Shown in pieces: positions 9,863 through 20,339 of a stretch of 42,620 bases of DNA; within the stretch, counting starts at the first letter, position 1, and every line of letters starts with the position of its first letter. The notes under the pieces were generated by a model. It ran no database searches. It was given only the letters and a program-made list of their open reading frames with translations, and was not told the origin of the DNA. Source of the stretch: an uncultured Pelagibacteraceae bacterium (GTDB lineage Bacteria > Pseudomonadota > Alphaproteobacteria > Pelagibacterales > Pelagibacteraceae); the NCBI GenBank assembly GCA_902525295.1, contig CABZGR010000003.1, positions 1 to 42,620 of the forward strand, read 5' to 3'. The position numbers and the translations under genes were made by a program.

Positions 9863-10390
9863 TTAGATAACTTTAATACTTCTTAAATTATTTTTTTTTA
9901 AAGAAGATAAGAGTTTTACTATATTTTTTTTTAATTTTGGGTGAGACCAATTTTTGCATATTTCAAACAGTGGCATAAGTACAAAGTTTCTGCTGTGCAT
10001 TCTTGGATGCGGGATCTCTAAATTGATAAATTTTTTATTTGATTTAGTAATCTTTCCATTAAAATCTAATATATCAATATCACAATTTCTTGGATGATTT
10101 TTAGGAGTTATTTTTCTGCCTAATTTTTTTTCTATAGACTTAATTATTTTAAACAGCTCAAATTGATTTAGTTTTGTTTTTATCAGTAATACAGCATTAA
10201 TAAATTTTGGAAAACTAGGATCAGGCCATGACTCAGTCTCATAATAACTAGATGTTTTGATAATTTTAATATCATGAGTTTCCAATAAATATTTAGATTT
10301 TTCTAAAAAATGTATTCTATTTCCTAAATTAGAACCTATTGATAGATATACATTTTTAACTTGAGCGTCTGAAATATCTAGCTTTTTCAC
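9863..10390 (-). CDS. folK: 2-amino-4-hydroxy-6-hydroxymethyldihydropteridine diphosphokinase
   Basis: [60 protein letters not shown]. The ORF track starts at 10450; the in-frame GTG at 10390 is a likely start (uncertain). Confidence 0.9.
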   Translation of the reverse strand: MKKLDISDAQVKNVYLSIGSNLGNRIHFLEKSKYLLETHDIKIIKTSSYYETESWPDPSFPKFINAVLLIKTKLNQFELFKIIKSIEKKLGRKITPKNHPRNCDIDILDFNGKITKSNKKFINLEIPHPRMHSRNFVLMPLFEICKNWSHPKLKKNIVKLLSSLKKNNLRSIKVI

Positions 10391-10829
10391 GGTTCCAATC
10401 TTTTGTTTTTTTGGTTTGTCGCTTATCGTATTGTTTTTTGCCCTTTGCAACTGCTATTTCAACTTTAGCTTTACCTTTTTTAAAATACATTTTAGTTGGA
10501 ACTAAAGTTAGACCATCTTCGTTCATTTTACCAATTAGTTTATTAATTTCCCTTTTGTTAAATAACAATTTTCTTTCTGAGTAAGGATTGTGATTTGAAT
10601 AACTGGCTTGTTTATATATGGGTATATGTGAATTAATTAAAAAAATTTCTCCTTCTTTTTCTACTGCATATGATTCTGCAATATTTATTTTTCCATCTCT
10701 TACAGATTTTATTTCAGAACCTTTCAGTACAATTCCTGCTTCTAAGATTTCCTTAAAGAAAAAATTAAAAGATGCTTTTCGATTTATTGTAATGATCTTG
10801 ATGCCAGATGTAGATTTATCACTCATCAA
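10356..10829 (-). CDS. smpB: SsrA-binding protein
   Basis: 157 aa; [70 protein letters not shown]. Confidence 0.97.
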   Translation of the reverse strand: MMSDKSTSGIKIITINRKASFNFFFKEILEAGIVLKGSEIKSVRDGKINIAESYAVEKEGEIFLINSHIPIYKQASYSNHNPYSERKLLFNKREINKLIGKMNEDGLTLVPTKMYFKKGKAKVEIAVAKGKKQYDKRQTKKTKDWNREKARYFRRSS

Positions 10830-11706
10830 TAAGTTTTGCTACTTTCAATGCTTTCTCGACTTCCTTTTTTGTATTTTCAGTTATTTTTACCAAAGGTAAT
10901 CTCACAGCATCATCGCATAGACCAAGTAATTTAGCAGCATACTTAACTGGTGAAGGATTGCTTTCTATAAATAAATTTTTATGCAATGGTTGCAACATAT
11001 TATCAAGTTGTTGAGCTTTTTTTAAATCATCCTCATTTGACGATTTTGATAATTTTTGAAATTCAGAACATAATTTAGGAGCTACGTTTGCTGTAACACT
11101 AATTGTTCCAACTCCACCTCGTTTATTAAATTCAAAAGCATTATCATCGTTTCCAGTAAGTTGAATGAAATCATTACCCATTTTTTCTTTTTGTTGATCA
11201 ACACGATTTAGATCACCAGTTGCATCTTTAACTCCAACTATATTTTTTAGTTCGTATAATCTAGCCATTGTTTCAACACTCATATCGATTACTGAACGAC
11301 TTGGAATATTATAAATTATAATTGGTATTCCACAGTTATCATTGATTGATTTATAATGTTGATATAATCCTTCTTGAGTAGGTTTATTATAATATGGTGT
11401 AACAACTAAAGCACCATCCGCTCCAGCTTTTTCAGCGTGTTTGGTTAATGATACGGCTTCTTCTGTGGAATTAGATCCTGTACCGGCTATTATGGGAAGT
11501 TTACCGGTAGCTTCTTTTATGCATAATTCAATTGTTCTCTCATGTTCATCATGTGAGAGTGTTGGTGACTCACCAGTTGTTCCAACTGGAACTAACCCAT
11601 TTGTTCCATTTTCCAGATGATGATTTATTATTTTTATGTAACTTTCTTCGTCGAGCTTGTTGTCTTTAAACGGTGTAATTAATGCTACATTTGATCCTTT
11701 AAACAT
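10819..11706 (-). CDS. dapA: 4-hydroxy-tetrahydrodipicolinate synthase
   Basis: 295 aa; [48 protein letters not shown]. Confidence 0.97.
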   Translation of the reverse strand: MFKGSNVALITPFKDNKLDEESYIKIINHHLENGTNGLVPVGTTGESPTLSHDEHERTIELCIKEATGKLPIIAGTGSNSTEEAVSLTKHAEKAGADGALVVTPYYNKPTQEGLYQHYKSINDNCGIPIIIYNIPSRSVIDMSVETMARLYELKNIVGVKDATGDLNRVDQQKEKMGNDFIQLTGNDDNAFEFNKRGGVGTISVTANVAPKLCSEFQKLSKSSNEDDLKKAQQLDNMLQPLHKNLFIESNPSPVKYAAKLLGLCDDAVRLPLVKITENTKKEVEKALKVAKLIDE

Positions 11707-11741
11707 AATTATTTATAACATAAGTTGTTTGATTTAATAAA

Positions 11742-13943
11742 ATGCATTTAAAATTATTAACAACAATTATCCTTTTTTTCTTATCGTTTCAATCTGCTTT
11801 TTCAAATGAAACTATACTTCCTATTAAAAAACCAGACCTAAATGAAAAAAATACAACAAAAAAAATAGCTGATATCATTCCTCTACCAAAACCATCTGAA
11901 AAAGAAGATGAAATTCAAAAGGAAATTAAAATTACTACCACAGAGATATTTAAAAAAATTGATGGTGTAATAATTCCCAAAAATAAGCCTCTTATAGTTA
12001 AAGAAAAATTAAGAAAGATTAAAAAACAAAAATTTTATAGCGATAGAGATATGAAATATGCAAAACAAGCTATTTCATTTATGGAGAAAAGTAATTGGAA
12101 GGATGCGAAAAAAGCCGCAAGTAAAGCAAGAGCAAAATCAATTTATGATTTTATTCAATGGAGACATCTACTTACAACTGGTAACAGGGCTACTTTTACA
12201 GAATATAAACAGTTTATCGAAAGAGTAAAAGATTATCCAAGAATAGATAGAGTTCGTTACTTAGGAGAGCATAAAATAAATTCTAAAAATCATACTAAAA
12301 ATGAAATTATACAGTGGTTCGATAAATACCCTCCTTTAAGTGGATTTGGAAAAATGATGCTAGGCGATGCTTTGTTATCAAAAAATAAAGAGACAGCTAT
12401 AAATTTAATAAAAGAAGGATTTATTAAAGCTGATTTAAGTAAAAATGATCTTATTTTTTTTAGAAAGAAATTTAAAAAATATTTGAACAGTAGTGATTAT
12501 ATTAAAAGAGCTGATTATTTAGCTTGGGAAAATAAATATTGGGATCTTAAAAGAATGTTAAGATATCTACCAAAAGATTATCAACTTTTATATACGGCAA
12601 GGCAACTATTAATGAGCAGATCTTATGGAGTTGATAGCGCTATTTCGAATGTGCCTGCAAGTTTAAAAAAAGATGCAGGTTTAAATTATGATAGACTCAA
12701 ATGGAGAAGGAAAAGAGGTAGAGTTGATAGTTCTTTAGAAATTTTACTAAGTATCAAAAATAATAAAGACTATATGGTTCGCCCAGATAAATGGTGGGTT
12801 GAAAGATCAATAATTGCGAGATCACTTATTTATAAGAAAAGATATGAGCAAGCTTATAAAATTACAAGTAAACATGGTCTATCAGAGGGTGCCGAATTAG
12901 CTGAGGCTGAATGGATGAGCGGGTGGATTGCTTTAAGCTTCTTAAAAGATCCAATTTTAGCAAAAAGTCATTTTACAAAGTTTTATAATAATGTTGGTTA
13001 TCCGATTAGTTTATCAAGAGGAGCTTATTGGCTAGGAAAAGCGAATTTAGCTCTAAATAATAAAGAAGAAGCAGATAAATGGTTTAAAGAAGGTTCAAAA
13101 TATCTAACAACTTATTATGGTCAACTATCTCATATGAAAATATATCCAAATAAAACTTTTGAACTTAAAGAAAGTACTCAAGTTGATAAAAATTATGCTG
13201 AAAGTTTTTACAAAAATAAACTAGTTGCAATAGTACACTTATTAGATGAATTAAAAAAAGATAAATATACAAAACATATTTTAAGGTTTCTGGCAAATGA
13301 CAATGTTTCAGCAGGGAGTGAAATATTGGCTGCGAAACTAGCAACTGACATCTCTAGATTTGATTTTGCTATTCAGGTTTCTAAAATAGCATCTTATCAA
13401 AAAAGATTTCATAATAAATATAATTATCCAGTAATAAGCACACCAAATAAAGTTGGATCAAGAAAAATCCCAGAGCAAGCTCTAATTTTATCTATTATAA
13501 GACAAGAAAGTGAGTTTGATATATCTGCAAGAAGTAGAGTTGGAGCACAAGGCTTAATGCAGTTGATGCCTTACACTGCAAAGACAGTTGCCAAGCAAGC
13601 AAAAGTTTCTTATTCAAAATCTCGTTTAACAACAAGTCCTGAATATAATATTAATTTAGGATCTTTTTATATTGCAGGTTTAATTCTTGATTATGATGGG
13701 TCCTACCCTTTTGCTGTAGCAGCATATAATGCAGGACCAAAAAGAGTTAAGTATTGGAAAAAAATTAATAAAGATCCACAAAAGAAACAAATCAGTTATG
13801 TTGATTGGGTTGAGCTTATTAAATTTAAAGAGACAAGAAATTATGTTCAAAGGGTAATGGAAAATTATAATGTATATAGGTACATTTTATCACAAAAACC
13901 TATACTATTAAGAGATTTTTTTAAAAATAATCCACTCTATTAA
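11742..13943 (+). CDS. Soluble lytic murein transglycosylase (Slt family), exported
   Basis: 733 aa; signal peptide, alpha-superhelical region, C-terminal SLT domain (ILSIIRQESEFDISARSRVGAQGLMQLMPYTAKTVA ... AVAAYNAGPKRVKYW). Confidence 0.94.
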   Translation: MHLKLLTTIILFFLSFQSAFSNETILPIKKPDLNEKNTTKKIADIIPLPKPSEKEDEIQKEIKITTTEIFKKIDGVIIPKNKPLIVKEKLRKIKKQKFYSDRDMKYAKQAISFMEKSNWKDAKKAASKARAKSIYDFIQWRHLLTTGNRATFTEYKQFIERVKDYPRIDRVRYLGEHKINSKNHTKNEIIQWFDKYPPLSGFGKMMLGDALLSKNKETAINLIKEGFIKADLSKNDLIFFRKKFKKYLNSSDYIKRADYLAWENKYWDLKRMLRYLPKDYQLLYTARQLLMSRSYGVDSAISNVPASLKKDAGLNYDRLKWRRKRGRVDSSLEILLSIKNNKDYMVRPDKWWVERSIIARSLIYKKRYEQAYKITSKHGLSEGAELAEAEWMSGWIALSFLKDPILAKSHFTKFYNNVGYPISLSRGAYWLGKANLALNNKEEADKWFKEGSKYLTTYYGQLSHMKIYPNKTFELKESTQVDKNYAESFYKNKLVAIVHLLDELKKDKYTKHILRFLANDNVSAGSEILAAKLATDISRFDFAIQVSKIASYQKRFHNKYNYPVISTPNKVGSRKIPEQALILSIIRQESEFDISARSRVGAQGLMQLMPYTAKTVAKQAKVSYSKSRLTTSPEYNINLGSFYIAGLILDYDGSYPFAVAAYNAGPKRVKYWKKINKDPQKKQISYVDWVELIKFKETRNYVQRVMENYNVYRYILSQKPILLRDFFKNNPLY

Positions 13944-13946
13944 ATT

Positions 13947-15629
13947 ATGGATAAAAATGAAGAAAATTTAAGAAATTTTCAAATAAGCTTAAATTACATC
14001 AAAGAAAATAAAATTAGTAAAGCAGAAAAATTACTTTTGAAATTAAAAGAAATTGAAAAATTTAAGATAGATGCATTAGTTTATCTTGGAGTTTGTAAAA
14101 TAAAAACTGATAGTAAAGATGCTGCCATAAAACTTTTAAATCAGGCAATAGAAATCTCAAATAACCATGAATTTGCAAATTTAAATTTAGGATTAATTTA
14201 TTTTGATAACAAAGATTTTCAAAATTCAATTAAATATTTAAACAAAGCCTTTGAGATAAACAACAAAAATTTAGTAGTCATCTACCATCTTGGGCTTATA
14301 AATTTATTAAAAAAAAATCTTGAAGAGGCTGAAAAATATTTCAAGAAAGTACTTGAACTAAATGATAGTGACCAAAATGCATTGCTTAATCTTGGAATTA
14401 TTTATAACCAAAAAAAAGATAATAAAAGAACTTATGATATTTATAATAAAATTCTTAAAATTAATCCAAATAATTTAAATGCATTAAACAATATAGGTAT
14501 ACTAAATTATAATTTACTAAATTATAAAGAAGCAATAAGCAATTTTACAAAGTGCATAAACATCAATAAAACATTTATTCCAGCTTACAACAATCTCGGA
14601 AGAGTAAATGCAGATTTAAGAAATTTTGACAAAGCAAAAAAATTTTTTGAAAAATCAATACTATTAAATCAAAATGATTTTGTTAGTAAATTTGAGTTAA
14701 GCAAAATATTTTTTTCATTAGGTGATATTAAAAATGCTTTTAAATTCTACGAAAATCGAAAATTAATGGTTAATGATAAAAACGTAAATTATATAAAAAA
14801 AAATTTTAAAAGTATTGAATGGAATGGTGAAGAGCTAAAGAATAAAAAAATTATAATCTTATCTGAGCAAGGATTTGGAGATATAATACAATTTAGCAGA
14901 TATATAAATTGGCTTAAAAATGAAAATGAAATTTACTTTTTAGTAAATAGTAAATTAAATTATCTACTTAGAAATTTAAAAGTTAATCTAATAAATAGTT
15001 TGAACGAAATACCTAATCATGATTACTATCAAAGTATTCAAACTTTGCCAGGAATTTATTATAAATCTAAAAAAAGAATACTTGGTGAAGTAAATTATAT
15101 TAAATCAGATGAGTTTGTCGAAAAAAAATGGTCAAAAAAATTAGATTATTTAAAAAAATACAAGGTTGGAATATTTTGGCAAGGTAATAAAAATTATACA
15201 GATGATGCAAAAAGATCAATTCCATTAATTAAATTTGAAAAAATAATTAAAAATAAAAATATAGATATTATAAGTTTTCAAAAAGGTTTTGGTTCAGAAC
15301 AAATTAAAAAAAATCAATTTGAAAGTTATATTAAAGATTTTTCTTCGGAAATTGATATGGATAATGACGCTTTTAAAGATACTGCATCAATATTAAAAAA
15401 TATAAATTTACTTATAACGATTGATTCTGCAATTGCTCATGTAGCTGGTACATTGGGAATAAAAACATGGTTATTACTTTTTCACAATCCACATTGGGTA
15501 TGGCAATTACAAAAAAATGACATTGGTTTTTATAAATCTGTTGAAATTATTCAACAGGAGAAACCAGGTGACTGGAGTAGTGTCTTTAAAAAAGTTGAAG
15601 CTAAATTAGATCTTATCTTATCAAGTTAA
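13947..15629 (+). CDS. TPR-repeat protein with C-terminal glycosyltransferase-like domain
   Basis: 560 aa; multiple TPR units (e.g. ALLNLGIIYNQKKDNKRTYDIYNKILKINPNN), C-terminal ITIDSAIAHVAGTLGIKTWLLLFHNPHWVW resembling TPR-GT9/SPINDLY-like proteins. Confidence 0.8.
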   Translation: MDKNEENLRNFQISLNYIKENKISKAEKLLLKLKEIEKFKIDALVYLGVCKIKTDSKDAAIKLLNQAIEISNNHEFANLNLGLIYFDNKDFQNSIKYLNKAFEINNKNLVVIYHLGLINLLKKNLEEAEKYFKKVLELNDSDQNALLNLGIIYNQKKDNKRTYDIYNKILKINPNNLNALNNIGILNYNLLNYKEAISNFTKCININKTFIPAYNNLGRVNADLRNFDKAKKFFEKSILLNQNDFVSKFELSKIFFSLGDIKNAFKFYENRKLMVNDKNVNYIKKNFKSIEWNGEELKNKKIIILSEQGFGDIIQFSRYINWLKNENEIYFLVNSKLNYLLRNLKVNLINSLNEIPNHDYYQSIQTLPGIYYKSKKRILGEVNYIKSDEFVEKKWSKKLDYLKKYKVGIFWQGNKNYTDDAKRSIPLIKFEKIIKNKNIDIISFQKGFGSEQIKKNQFESYIKDFSSEIDMDNDAFKDTASILKNINLLITIDSAIAHVAGTLGIKTWLLLFHNPHWVWQLQKNDIGFYKSVEIIQQEKPGDWSSVFKKVEAKLDLILSS

Positions 15630-15640
15630 AATAAAGATTA

Positions 15641-15735
15641 TGGCGGAAGGAGAGGGATTCGAACCCTCGGTACACCTTTTCAAGCGTACGGCGGTTTAGC
15701 AAACCGCTGGTTTAAACCAGCTCACCCATCCTTCC
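15641..15735 (-). tRNA. tRNA-Ser (anticodon GCU), CCA encoded
   Basis: Reverse complement GGAAGGATGGGTGAGCTGG...CCAGCGGTTTGCTAAACCGCC...GAGGGTTCGAATCCCTCTCCTTCCGCCA: acceptor GGAAGGA/TCCTTCC, discriminator G, GGTTTGCTAAACC anticodon stem-loop, long variable arm, T-loop GGTTCGAATCC. Confidence 0.96.
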
Positions 15736-15750
15736 GTGTAAATATGTGTA

Positions 15751-15785
15751 ACTTGAAATCATTGAATATTCAATCATATTCAAGT
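15751..15785. promoter_or_regulatory. 35-bp near-perfect dyad between tRNA-Ser and soxB (putative operator or leader hairpin)
   Basis: ACTTGAAATCATTGAAT|ATTCAATCATATTCAAGT: 7-bp outer and 7-bp inner arms match, with 2 bp, one mismatch and one bulged base between them; the core ATTGAATATTCAAT is a perfect palindrome. Confidence 0.65.
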
Positions 15786-15799
15786 AATTTCTGCCAAAT

Positions 15800-17053
15800 A
15801 TGAAAAACAAATATTCAGTATTCTCTTTGATAAAAAATGCTTTATCACAGCATGAGAATTGGCAACAAGCTTGGGGAAATCCAGAGCCAAAAAAAGATTA
15901 CGATGCTATTATTGTGGGTGGCGGCGGACACGGTTTAGCTACTGCTTATTATTTAGCAAAAAAACATAATTTAAAAAATATTGCAGTTTTAGAAAAAGGT
16001 TGGATTGGTGGTGGTAATACAGGGCGTAATACTACAATCATTAGATCAAATTATTTATGGGATGCTAGTGCTGGTTTATATGATCATGCTCTTAAACTAT
16101 GGGAAAATTTATCTCAAGAGCTAAACTACAATGTGATGTTCAGTCAAAGAGGTGTAATGAATTTAGCTCACAATCTCCAAGATGTAAGAGATTTAAAAAG
16201 AAGAACACATGCTAATAGACTAAATGGAATTGATGCTGTTTGGTTAAACACTGAAGAAGTTAAAAAATTTTGCCCAATTATAAATACATCACCTAATATC
16301 AGATACCCAGTTTTAGGTGGAACGTTACAAAGAAGAGCAGGAACAGCAAGACATGATGCTGTTGCCTGGGGCTATGCAAGAGGCGCTAGCGATATGGGTG
16401 TAGATATAATTCAAAACTGTGAAGTTAAAGGAATAAAAAGAACTGGTGATAAAGTTGAAGGATTAGAAACAACTAAAGGATTTATAAAAACTAATAAAAT
16501 TGGAGTTGTTGCTGCAGGCCACTCAAGTGTAATTGCAAATATGGCTGGATTAAAACTTCCTCTTGAAAGTAAACCATTGCAAGCATTAGTTTCGGAGCCT
16601 GTAAAACCAATTATTGATACTGTTGTAATGTCTAATGCAGTTCATGCCTATGTAAGTCAATCGGATAAAGGTGAATTAGTTATAGGTGCGGGAACAGATT
16701 CATATGTTTCATACACACAAAGAGGTAGTCATAATATTGTTGAAGAAACTTTAAAGGCTATTTTAGAACTCTACCCTATTTTTAGTAGAATGAAGATGTT
16801 GAGACAATGGGGAGGAATTGTTGATATATGCCCAGATGCTAGCCCTATCATTAGCAAAACTAATATAAAAGGTTTATATTTTAATTGTGGTTGGGGTACA
16901 GGCGGTTTTAAAGCTACACCAGGATCGGGAGATTTATTTGCTCATACAATTGCTAATGATGAACCACATAAATTAAATGCAGCATTTAATTTAAATAGAT
17001 TTGTAAGCGGTGATCTTGTCGATGAGCATGGTGCTGCAGCAGTTGCACATTAA
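15800..17053 (+). CDS. soxB: Sarcosine oxidase beta subunit
   Basis: 417 aa; [73 protein letters not shown]. Confidence 0.95.
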   Translation: MKNKYSVFSLIKNALSQHENWQQAWGNPEPKKDYDAIIVGGGGHGLATAYYLAKKHNLKNIAVLEKGWIGGGNTGRNTTIIRSNYLWDASAGLYDHALKLWENLSQELNYNVMFSQRGVMNLAHNLQDVRDLKRRTHANRLNGIDAVWLNTEEVKKFCPIINTSPNIRYPVLGGTLQRRAGTARHDAVAWGYARGASDMGVDIIQNCEVKGIKRTGDKVEGLETTKGFIKTNKIGVVAAGHSSVIANMAGLKLPLESKPLQALVSEPVKPIIDTVVMSNAVHAYVSQSDKGELVIGAGTDSYVSYTQRGSHNIVEETLKAILELYPIFSRMKMLRQWGGIVDICPDASPIISKTNIKGLYFNCGWGTGGFKATPGSGDLFAHTIANDEPHKLNAAFNLNRFVSGDLVDEHGAAAVAH

Positions 17054-17055
17054 TA

Positions 17056-17337
17056 ATGTTTTTAATTAATTGTCCATTTTGTGGAGTGAGAGATCAAAGT
17101 GAGTTTTCTTCAGGTGGTGAAGCTCATATAGTCAGACCAAAACAACCAACGGAACTTAGTGACGATGAATGGGCGGAATATCTATTTATGAGAAAAAATA
17201 TAAAAGGTATTCAGTTTGAAAGATGGAATCATGCTCACGGATGCAGAAAATGGTTCAACGTCGTTAGAGACACATCGAATGATAAAATATTATCTGTTTA
17301 TAAAATGGGTGAAAAACCTCCTGTTAATTATAAGTAA
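17056..17337 (+). CDS. soxD: Sarcosine oxidase delta subunit
   Basis: 93 aa; INCPFCGVRDQSEFSSGGEAHIVRP...WNHAHGCRKWFNVVRDT, zinc-binding delta subunit. Confidence 0.95.
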   Translation: MFLINCPFCGVRDQSEFSSGGEAHIVRPKQPTELSDDEWAEYLFMRKNIKGIQFERWNHAHGCRKWFNVVRDTSNDKILSVYKMGEKPPVNYK

Positions 17338-20300
17338 TGCCCAATTATAGAATTCACAAAACCGAATATATTGATGAAACTAAGAGAGTTTCATTTAAAT
17401 ATGATGGTAAGACTTACTATGGATATGATGGAGATACCTTAGCATCTGCACTGTTGGCAAATGGTATTCATTTAGTCGGTAGAAGTTTTAAATATCACAG
17501 ACCCAGAGGTATAGTTTCTTGTGGAGCAGAAGAACCTAATGCAATTTGTCAAATTGGTAGTAAAAAAGAATTAACTGAACCAAATGTAAGAGCAACCGAG
17601 TTAGAATTGTATGAAGGATTAGAGGCAAGTTCTCAAAATTGCTGGCCTAACGTAAAATTTGATATCGGAGGTATTAATAATTTTATATCACCGTTAATTC
17701 CTGCAGGCTTTTATTATAAAACATTTATGTGGCCAAAGAGTTTTTGGAAAAAAGTATATGAACCATTAATACGATTATCCGCAGGTTTGGGAAAATCTCC
17801 TATAGAACCAGATCCTGATATCTATGATCACAAACATGTTCATTACGATGTATTGGTAATTGGTGGTGGAGTTTCAGGTATTATTGCAGCAAAAATGGCA
17901 GCAAAAAATGATTTAAAAACTTTATTAGTAGATGACAAAAAAATACTAGGTGGTTCTACAATTTATCAAAATAATGAAACAATAAAGATTGATGGTAAAT
18001 TATCAAGTGAATGGTTAAAAAATGAGATTCAGGAAATTAAGAAATTAAGTAATTTAACAATTAAGACAAGAACAAGTGTTGCAGCTTATCATGGATACAA
18101 TTTTCTTTTAGCTAAAGAAAATTTAACAGATCATTTACCGGAAGAAAAAAGAAGAAATAAGATTAGACAAAGATTATGGAAAATAAGAGCAAAAAAAGTT
18201 GTAATTGCAACTGGATCAATTGAAAGACCACTTGTATTCAATAATAATGATAGACCAGGAATATTATTATCTAATTCTATAAACAAATATTTAGATTATT
18301 ACGGTGTTACCTGTGGAGAAAATATAATATTATTTACAAATAATGATAGTGCATACGAAACTTCAATTTCACTTCATAAAAAAGGTATAAAGAATATAAT
18401 TGTTGATTTAAGAAAATCTGCTAGCTCTGAATTAATCAAACAAGCAGAAAGTCTAGGAATAAAAATCTACTTCAATCATGTTGTAACAAATACTTTTGGA
18501 TACAGAAAAATAAATTCATTAGAAATCATGAAACTATCGGAAGATGGAAATACAACTGTAGGCAATAAAATTAGATTAAGTTGTGACTGTTTAGGAATGA
18601 GTGGTGGATGGACACCTATGGTGCATATGCATACTCAATCTGGAGGTAAATTAGATTTTAGAGATGAAGACCAAGTATTCTTACCAAAAGAAAATAGTGA
18701 AGATCAAATTTCTGTTGGTTCATGCAATGGCGATTTTGATTTAGAAAATATTATAGATAAAACAGTCAATAAAATTAATAAATTCTTAGATATAGATAAT
18801 CAAGATTACCAGGATACAAATATAATTTGCTCTAAAGAAAATGATAAAAGAAATATATGGCTTTTACCAAATAAAATACCTTTAGGTAAAACAAAATGCT
18901 TTATAGATTTTCAAAATGACTCAACTGCAAAAGATATTAAATTAGCCTTAAAAGAAGGTTTTAGATCAATTGAACATGTAAAAAGATATACAACGACTGG
19001 TATGGCAACAGATCAGGGAAAGTTATCTAATATGCACGCACTTGGGATTATAGCTGATACAGCAGGTGTAAAAATGGGTACATTGGGAACAACTACATTT
19101 AGGCCTCCATTCACACCATTAACTTTCGGAACACTAGTTGGGAGAAATGTTGGAAAATTTTTTGAAGTAGTAAGAAAAACATCCATGCATGAATGGCATG
19201 TGGAAAATAATGCAGAATTTGAAAATGTTGGTCAGTGGAAAAGACCCTGGTACTATGCAAAAAAAAGAGAAAATATGCATGATGCTGTTCAAAGAGAAAG
19301 TAAAGCGGCACGTGACAGTGCGGGAATCTTAGACGCATCAACTCTAGGAAAAATTGATATCCAAGGAACAGATGCATCAGAATTTTTAAATCGAGTTTAC
19401 ACAAATGCTTGGTCAAAACTTGCAATCGGAAAATGTAGATACGGACTTATGTTAAACGAGGATGGTATGGTTTATGACGACGGTGTTACTACAAGAATAT
19501 CTAAAAATCATTATCTAATGACAACCACCACTGGGGGGGCCGCAAATGTATTAAGCAAACTTGAGGATTATTTACAAACGGAGTGGCCAGAGTTAGATGT
19601 TTATTTAACATCAGTGACAGATCATTATTCTACAGCAAGTATTTGTGGTCCAAATTCAAAAAAAATCCTTAACAAACTTTTTCCAAATTTAGATTTAAGT
19701 GATGAAAACTTTCCTCATATGTCATTTAAAGAAGATAAACTTGAAAATATAAATTGTAGAATAATGAGAATAAGTTTTACAGGTGAACTAAGCTATGAAA
19801 TTAACATAGAGTCGAAATATGGACATTCATTATGGAAAATGTGTATAGAAGCTGGGAAAGAGTTTAATTTGACACCTTATGGTACCGAAACAATGCACCT
19901 ACTCAGAGCTGAAAAAGGTTTCATTATTGTTGGACAAGATACAGACGGCACAATGACTCCTTCAGACTTACAGATGGATTGGATTGTAAGTAAAAAGAAA
20001 TATGACTTCATTGGTAAAAGATCTTTATATAGAAGTGATACTATTAGAGAAGATAGAAAGCAATTGGTAGGACTGCTTACAGATGATCCAAAAGAAATTT
20101 TGGAAGAAGGTGCTCAAATTATTTCAGACGTTAAATCAAAGCCTATAGATATGTTAGGACATGTAACTTCCAGCTATTTTAGTCCAAACCTAAATAAATC
20201 AATTGCCTTGGCTGTAGTTAGGAGTGGAAAAACAATGAAAGGTCAAAAATTAATTATTCCAATGGAAAACAAAAATATTAATGTGACCGTTTCTGACACA

Positions 20301-20339
20301 ATTTTTTTAGATAAGGAGAATAAAAGACTAAATGCTTGA
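17337..20339 (+). CDS. soxA: Sarcosine oxidase alpha subunit
   Basis: 1000 aa; N-terminal GRSFKYHRPRGIVSCGAEEPNA, FAD/NAD domain VLVIGGGVSGIIAAKMA, C-terminal GcvT-like folate domain (RAEKGFIIVGQDTDGTMTPSDLQMDW). Confidence 0.96.
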   Translation: MPNYRIHKTEYIDETKRVSFKYDGKTYYGYDGDTLASALLANGIHLVGRSFKYHRPRGIVSCGAEEPNAICQIGSKKELTEPNVRATELELYEGLEASSQNCWPNVKFDIGGINNFISPLIPAGFYYKTFMWPKSFWKKVYEPLIRLSAGLGKSPIEPDPDIYDHKHVHYDVLVIGGGVSGIIAAKMAAKNDLKTLLVDDKKILGGSTIYQNNETIKIDGKLSSEWLKNEIQEIKKLSNLTIKTRTSVAAYHGYNFLLAKENLTDHLPEEKRRNKIRQRLWKIRAKKVVIATGSIERPLVFNNNDRPGILLSNSINKYLDYYGVTCGENIILFTNNDSAYETSISLHKKGIKNIIVDLRKSASSELIKQAESLGIKIYFNHVVTNTFGYRKINSLEIMKLSEDGNTTVGNKIRLSCDCLGMSGGWTPMVHMHTQSGGKLDFRDEDQVFLPKENSEDQISVGSCNGDFDLENIIDKTVNKINKFLDIDNQDYQDTNIICSKENDKRNIWLLPNKIPLGKTKCFIDFQNDSTAKDIKLALKEGFRSIEHVKRYTTTGMATDQGKLSNMHALGIIADTAGVKMGTLGTTTFRPPFTPLTFGTLVGRNVGKFFEVVRKTSMHEWHVENNAEFENVGQWKRPWYYAKKRENMHDAVQRESKAARDSAGILDASTLGKIDIQGTDASEFLNRVYTNAWSKLAIGKCRYGLMLNEDGMVYDDGVTTRISKNHYLMTTTTGGAANVLSKLEDYLQTEWPELDVYLTSVTDHYSTASICGPNSKKILNKLFPNLDLSDENFPHMSFKEDKLENINCRIMRISFTGELSYEINIESKYGHSLWKMCIEAGKEFNLTPYGTETMHLLRAEKGFIIVGQDTDGTMTPSDLQMDWIVSKKKYDFIGKRSLYRSDTIREDRKQLVGLLTDDPKEILEEGAQIISDVKSKPIDMLGHVTSSYFSPNLNKSIALAVVRSGKTMKGQKLIIPMENKNINVTVSDTIFLDKENKRLNA

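Noticed and set aside
19111-19425. 104-aa minus-strand ORF inside soxA
   Set aside because: Fully antisense to the well-supported soxA reading frame; no recognisable motifs; shadow ORF.
19533-19539. G7 homopolymer in soxA, considered as a phase-variation tract
   Set aside because: It encodes the TTTTGGAA segment that I recall as conserved in sarcosine oxidase alpha subunits, and the frame is intact; codon coincidence is the simpler explanation.
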